Assembly: GCA_046160825.1 (NCBI GenBank)
Contig: JBJXHC010000037.1
Location: forward strand, 1 to 64,000
Source of the DNA: JBJXHC01 sp046160825
Lineage (GTDB): Bacteria > Bacteroidota > Ignavibacteria > UBA10030 > UBA6906
Length of the DNA: 64,000 nucleotides
Direction: 5' to 3'
In this document: positions 61,937 to 64,000 of the stretch, one piece after another
Position numbering within the stretch: the stretch's first letter is position 1
Layout of the letters: the number at the start of each line of letters is the position of its first letter
The notes under the pieces: generated by a model
The model's input: only the letters and a program-made list of their open reading frames with translations
Databases searched by the model: none
Told to the model about the DNA's origin: nothing
Made by a program: the position numbers and the translations under genes

Positions 61937-64000
61937 TTACTTCGTCACGATCATCTTCTTTACATCCGAGAAATCTCCTGCCACCAGCTTATAGAAGTAC
62001 AGGCCGCTCGATAGAGCGCTTGCGTCAAACTCCACCGACTTGAAACCCGCCACCTGGATTTCGTTGACGATGGTACTCACTTCCTTGCCGAGTACATCAT
62101 AAACCTTGAGGCTCACGTGTACATCCACCGGCAATCCATAGGATATTCTGGTGACAGGGTTAAACGGGTTGGGATAGTTTGTTGAGAGCGAGAAGACTTC
62201 CGGTATACCGGTTTCGCCCGCGGCCTTCTCCAGAATATCCTGACAGCCAATGGTGACCGTGCTCGATTGCGTGGCCAGGTTGCTACTATTGTCATATGCG
62301 ACCACATAGTATCCAATGGTTGACGGACTGCCTGTTTGGATTGTTATGTTGGGGTCTTGATAGCTGGTTACAGTCGGACCAACCGTTGTTCTCAGTGAGA
62401 ATGTCGCAATGCCACATTCAGAGCGGTAAATCTTGTATCCCGCAAGGTCCGATTCCGTATTCGCCGTCCATGAGACCGTCGGGTGTTGCCCTGTACTACC
62501 GCTAATGGCAACACCCACTGTTTTTTCCGGCGCTGGATTTATTTTGTGTATCCCGGCAGCCGTCGCAAAGTAAATCAATGAATCCCTTGTTACATCACGG
62601 CTCAGATCGGCGAATGGCGTTGTTAAACCCGACGTGCTGATTTCGGTCCAGTTGGAGCCACCGTCAATCGTCTCGAAAACCTTGTTGCCACCATCAGCAA
62701 TAACCCACAAGTGATTTGTAGATGACGGATACGACGGATGCATCAGGACTTTGCGTACAGCATCAGACCGGATCCCGGTCCATGATGACCCGCTATTGGT
62801 GGATTTCCACATTCCGTAGCTGCTGTAAACATCGCCACCCGCGTAGACTGTGGAAGGAGAAGCGGTATTCAGAGCAAGGGATTTTATTGTATAACTGTTA
62901 CCAAGTGACAGTTGAGACCAGTTGGTACCGGCATTTGTTGTCTTGTAGATTCCCTTACCGGAGACTCCGGCGTACAATATTTGTGATGTAGTCCCACCTC
63001 CAGCTCCCGTGGGATCAATTGCCATGCACAATGCCGGATTGCTCACGCCATCAATCTTGCTCTGGACGGTCCATGTCGAGTAGTTATTCATACTCACCAT
63101 GATATTCGACTCAATGTTTGTCGATCCATTGGATCCCTTCAGCCAACCCAATGCGTAGCGACGGACATTCTCGTTTGGGTCTGCGACCAAAGCGTTAATG
63201 ACGTAGTCGGACGCACTCACATTGGAGCGAAATTTCTCGGCCCAGTTGCTGGAACCGCTTGCGTCATTGTAGAAAGCAACTGCATCGTATGATGACGACC
63301 CTGATGAAGGTTTCTGTCGCCCTCCAGCAGCAGCCTTTGACGTATTGTATGAATCGAATGTCACAACGGTCGGCTCAAGCGGCATATCAACGTCAGTAAC
63401 CACTGCCCGCCAAGACTGACCACCGCTGGCATATCGCCAAATGCCGCTGAATGTCGGCCCCACCGCAAGAACGGATGCACTTGCCGCAGAAACAGAAGTT
63501 GTGGGAACAATGGTAAGACCGTTGTTCTTATCCTGCCAGTTGATCAGCCCGGCGCTTGATCGAGACCCAAAAAATACCGACGAACTCGAAACAGCAAAGA
63601 CATCATTGGCATCCGTCGAATTGACTGCGATACCACGGACATCCATGTCAAACATTCCATCATGAGCGGTGGTGCTATTGTCATGATACCAGTTTGCGCC
63701 GTTATCAAAACTATAGGAAATGCCAAGTTTATTATTGCCCACATAAATCCGGTTACTTGATGAATTTGTGGACATTACAGTGATAAATGTGATGGCCCCC
63801 TCCTCGCGGTCAAATACCTGCGTCCAGGAGCTTCCATCGTTCGTTGACTTCCACAATTCCCCATCGTCGCTCCCATAGTCCGCCGTCCCCACAAAAATGG
63901 TGGTAGCACCACCACTCACGGTTGAGACTGCAATCGAGGAAAGACTCTTGCCCACCAAATCGCCCGAGGTAACTATTGGACCCCAATCAGCTCCTGCATT
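61937..64000 (-). CDS. secreted Asp-box repeat protein with sorting domain (5' end outside window)
   Basis: The last 688 codons of a larger gene; the frame is open to the window edge and no true start is present. Asp-box motifs recur (STNDGSSW, TTNAGTNW, STNSGSSW, TIDGGSNW), as in BNR propellers and sialidase-like proteins, though no sialidase catalytic residues are evident. A fibronectin III-like segment follows near the end (TVSWTANTESDLAGYKIYR). It finishes with NYPNPFNP, SLKVYDVLGKEVSTIVNE and KKMIVTK, the type IX-like sorting domain. It is probably cell-surface cargo like 783-4868. Confidence 0.87.
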   Translation of the reverse strand, partial: NAGADWGPIVTSGDLVGKSLSSIAVSTVSGGATTIFVGTADYGSDDGELWKSTNDGSSWTQVFDREEGAITFITVMSTNSSSNRIYVGNNKLGISYSFDNGANWYHDNSTTAHDGMFDMDVRGIAVNSTDANDVFAVSSSSVFFGSRSSAGLINWQDKNNGLTIVPTTSVSAASASVLAVGPTFSGIWRYASGGQSWRAVVTDVDMPLEPTVVTFDSYNTSKAAAGGRQKPSSGSSSYDAVAFYNDASGSSNWAEKFRSNVSASDYVINALVADPNENVRRYALGWLKGSNGSTNIESNIMVSMNNYSTWTVQSKIDGVSNPALCMAIDPTGAGGGTTSQILYAGVSGKGIYKTTNAGTNWSQLSLGNSYTIKSLALNTASPSTVYAGGDVYSSYGMWKSTNSGSSWTGIRSDAVRKVLMHPSYPSSTNHLWVIADGGNKVFETIDGGSNWTEISTSGLTTPFADLSRDVTRDSLIYFATAAGIHKINPAPEKTVGVAISGSTGQHPTVSWTANTESDLAGYKIYRSECGIATFSLRTTVGPTVTSYQDPNITIQTGSPSTIGYYVVAYDNSSNLATQSSTVTIGCQDILEKAAGETGIPEVFSLSTNYPNPFNPVTRISYGLPVDVHVSLKVYDVLGKEVSTIVNEIQVAGFKSVEFDASALSSGLYFYKLVAGDFSDVKKMIVTK

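Overview
The window looks like chromosomal DNA from a member of the Bacteroidota/Chlorobiota assemblage, most likely Ignavibacteria or a close relative. The evidence is two secreted proteins, plus the tail of a third, that end in the type IX secretion-like C-terminal sorting domain with the NYPNPFNP motif typical of that lineage. Asp-box and FG-GAP surface proteins, paired M16 peptidases and the yicC-gmk-rpoZ-coaBC order fit the same picture. Placement is by recognition, not by a phylogeny. No rRNA, tRNA or CRISPR array was seen.

Layout. 1-4.9 kb: tail of one sorting-domain protein, then a 1361-residue secreted repeat protein. 5.1-11.1 kb: a tightly packed surface-glycan operon (GT9 glycosyltransferase, methyltransferase, Wzm/Wzt-like ABC exporter, GT4 glycosyltransferase). 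11.1-19.5 kb: a diheme PSCyt1-type protein, TPR proteins, a DUF1028 protein, an ABC ATPase/permease pair and an MscS channel with a cyclic-nucleotide-binding domain. 19.7-24.1 kb: the phenylacetyl-CoA epoxidase genes paaA, paaB, paaC and paaD, interrupted twice by foreign material. 24.2-43.2 kb: mostly minus strand, with an SPFH protein, a phosphodiester glycosidase, an N-terminally truncated M2 peptidase, an M16 pair, a MoxR/VWA pair, three parvulin-type foldases, a PLP sulfur-amino-acid enzyme, panE and an RqcH-like protein. 43.3-50.3 kb: the housekeeping block yicC-gmk-rpoZ-coaBC, a uracil-DNA glycosylase, dnaB, a DUF1460 protein and a DUF4412 protein. 50.6-61.7 kb: a TPR lipoprotein with a degenerate CHAT domain, an ECF sigma factor with a toast-rack protein, a TPR protein, a second M16 pair, a family often labelled asparagine synthetase B, and a beta-barrel protein. 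61.9-64 kb: a sorting-domain protein that runs off the window.

The most interesting object is at 22981-24143. A 680-base, palindrome-ended cassette carrying a DUF559 (Vsr-like, PD-(D/E)XK superfamily) endonuclease gene sits eight bases after the inferred original start codon of paaD. Removing bases 22989-23668 restores a paaD reading frame with a normal short N-terminus. In the present arrangement the old paaD start opens a 50-codon leader whose TGA overlaps the ATG of the nuclease (ATGA). The nuclease frame has no stop and reads through the right-hand palindrome into paaD, giving a predicted nuclease-PaaD fusion. The cassette thus appears to be accommodated without breaking its host gene. 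A second block between paaA and paaB holds a small Cys-rich protein, a DUF4160/DUF2442 pair and a decayed HNH-like gene.

Other dispersed palindromes lie inside a sorting-domain coding sequence (23-50), between divergent genes (54927-55070) and just after or between genes (50397-50488, 61683-61801), which suggests a genome with several families of small palindromic repeats.
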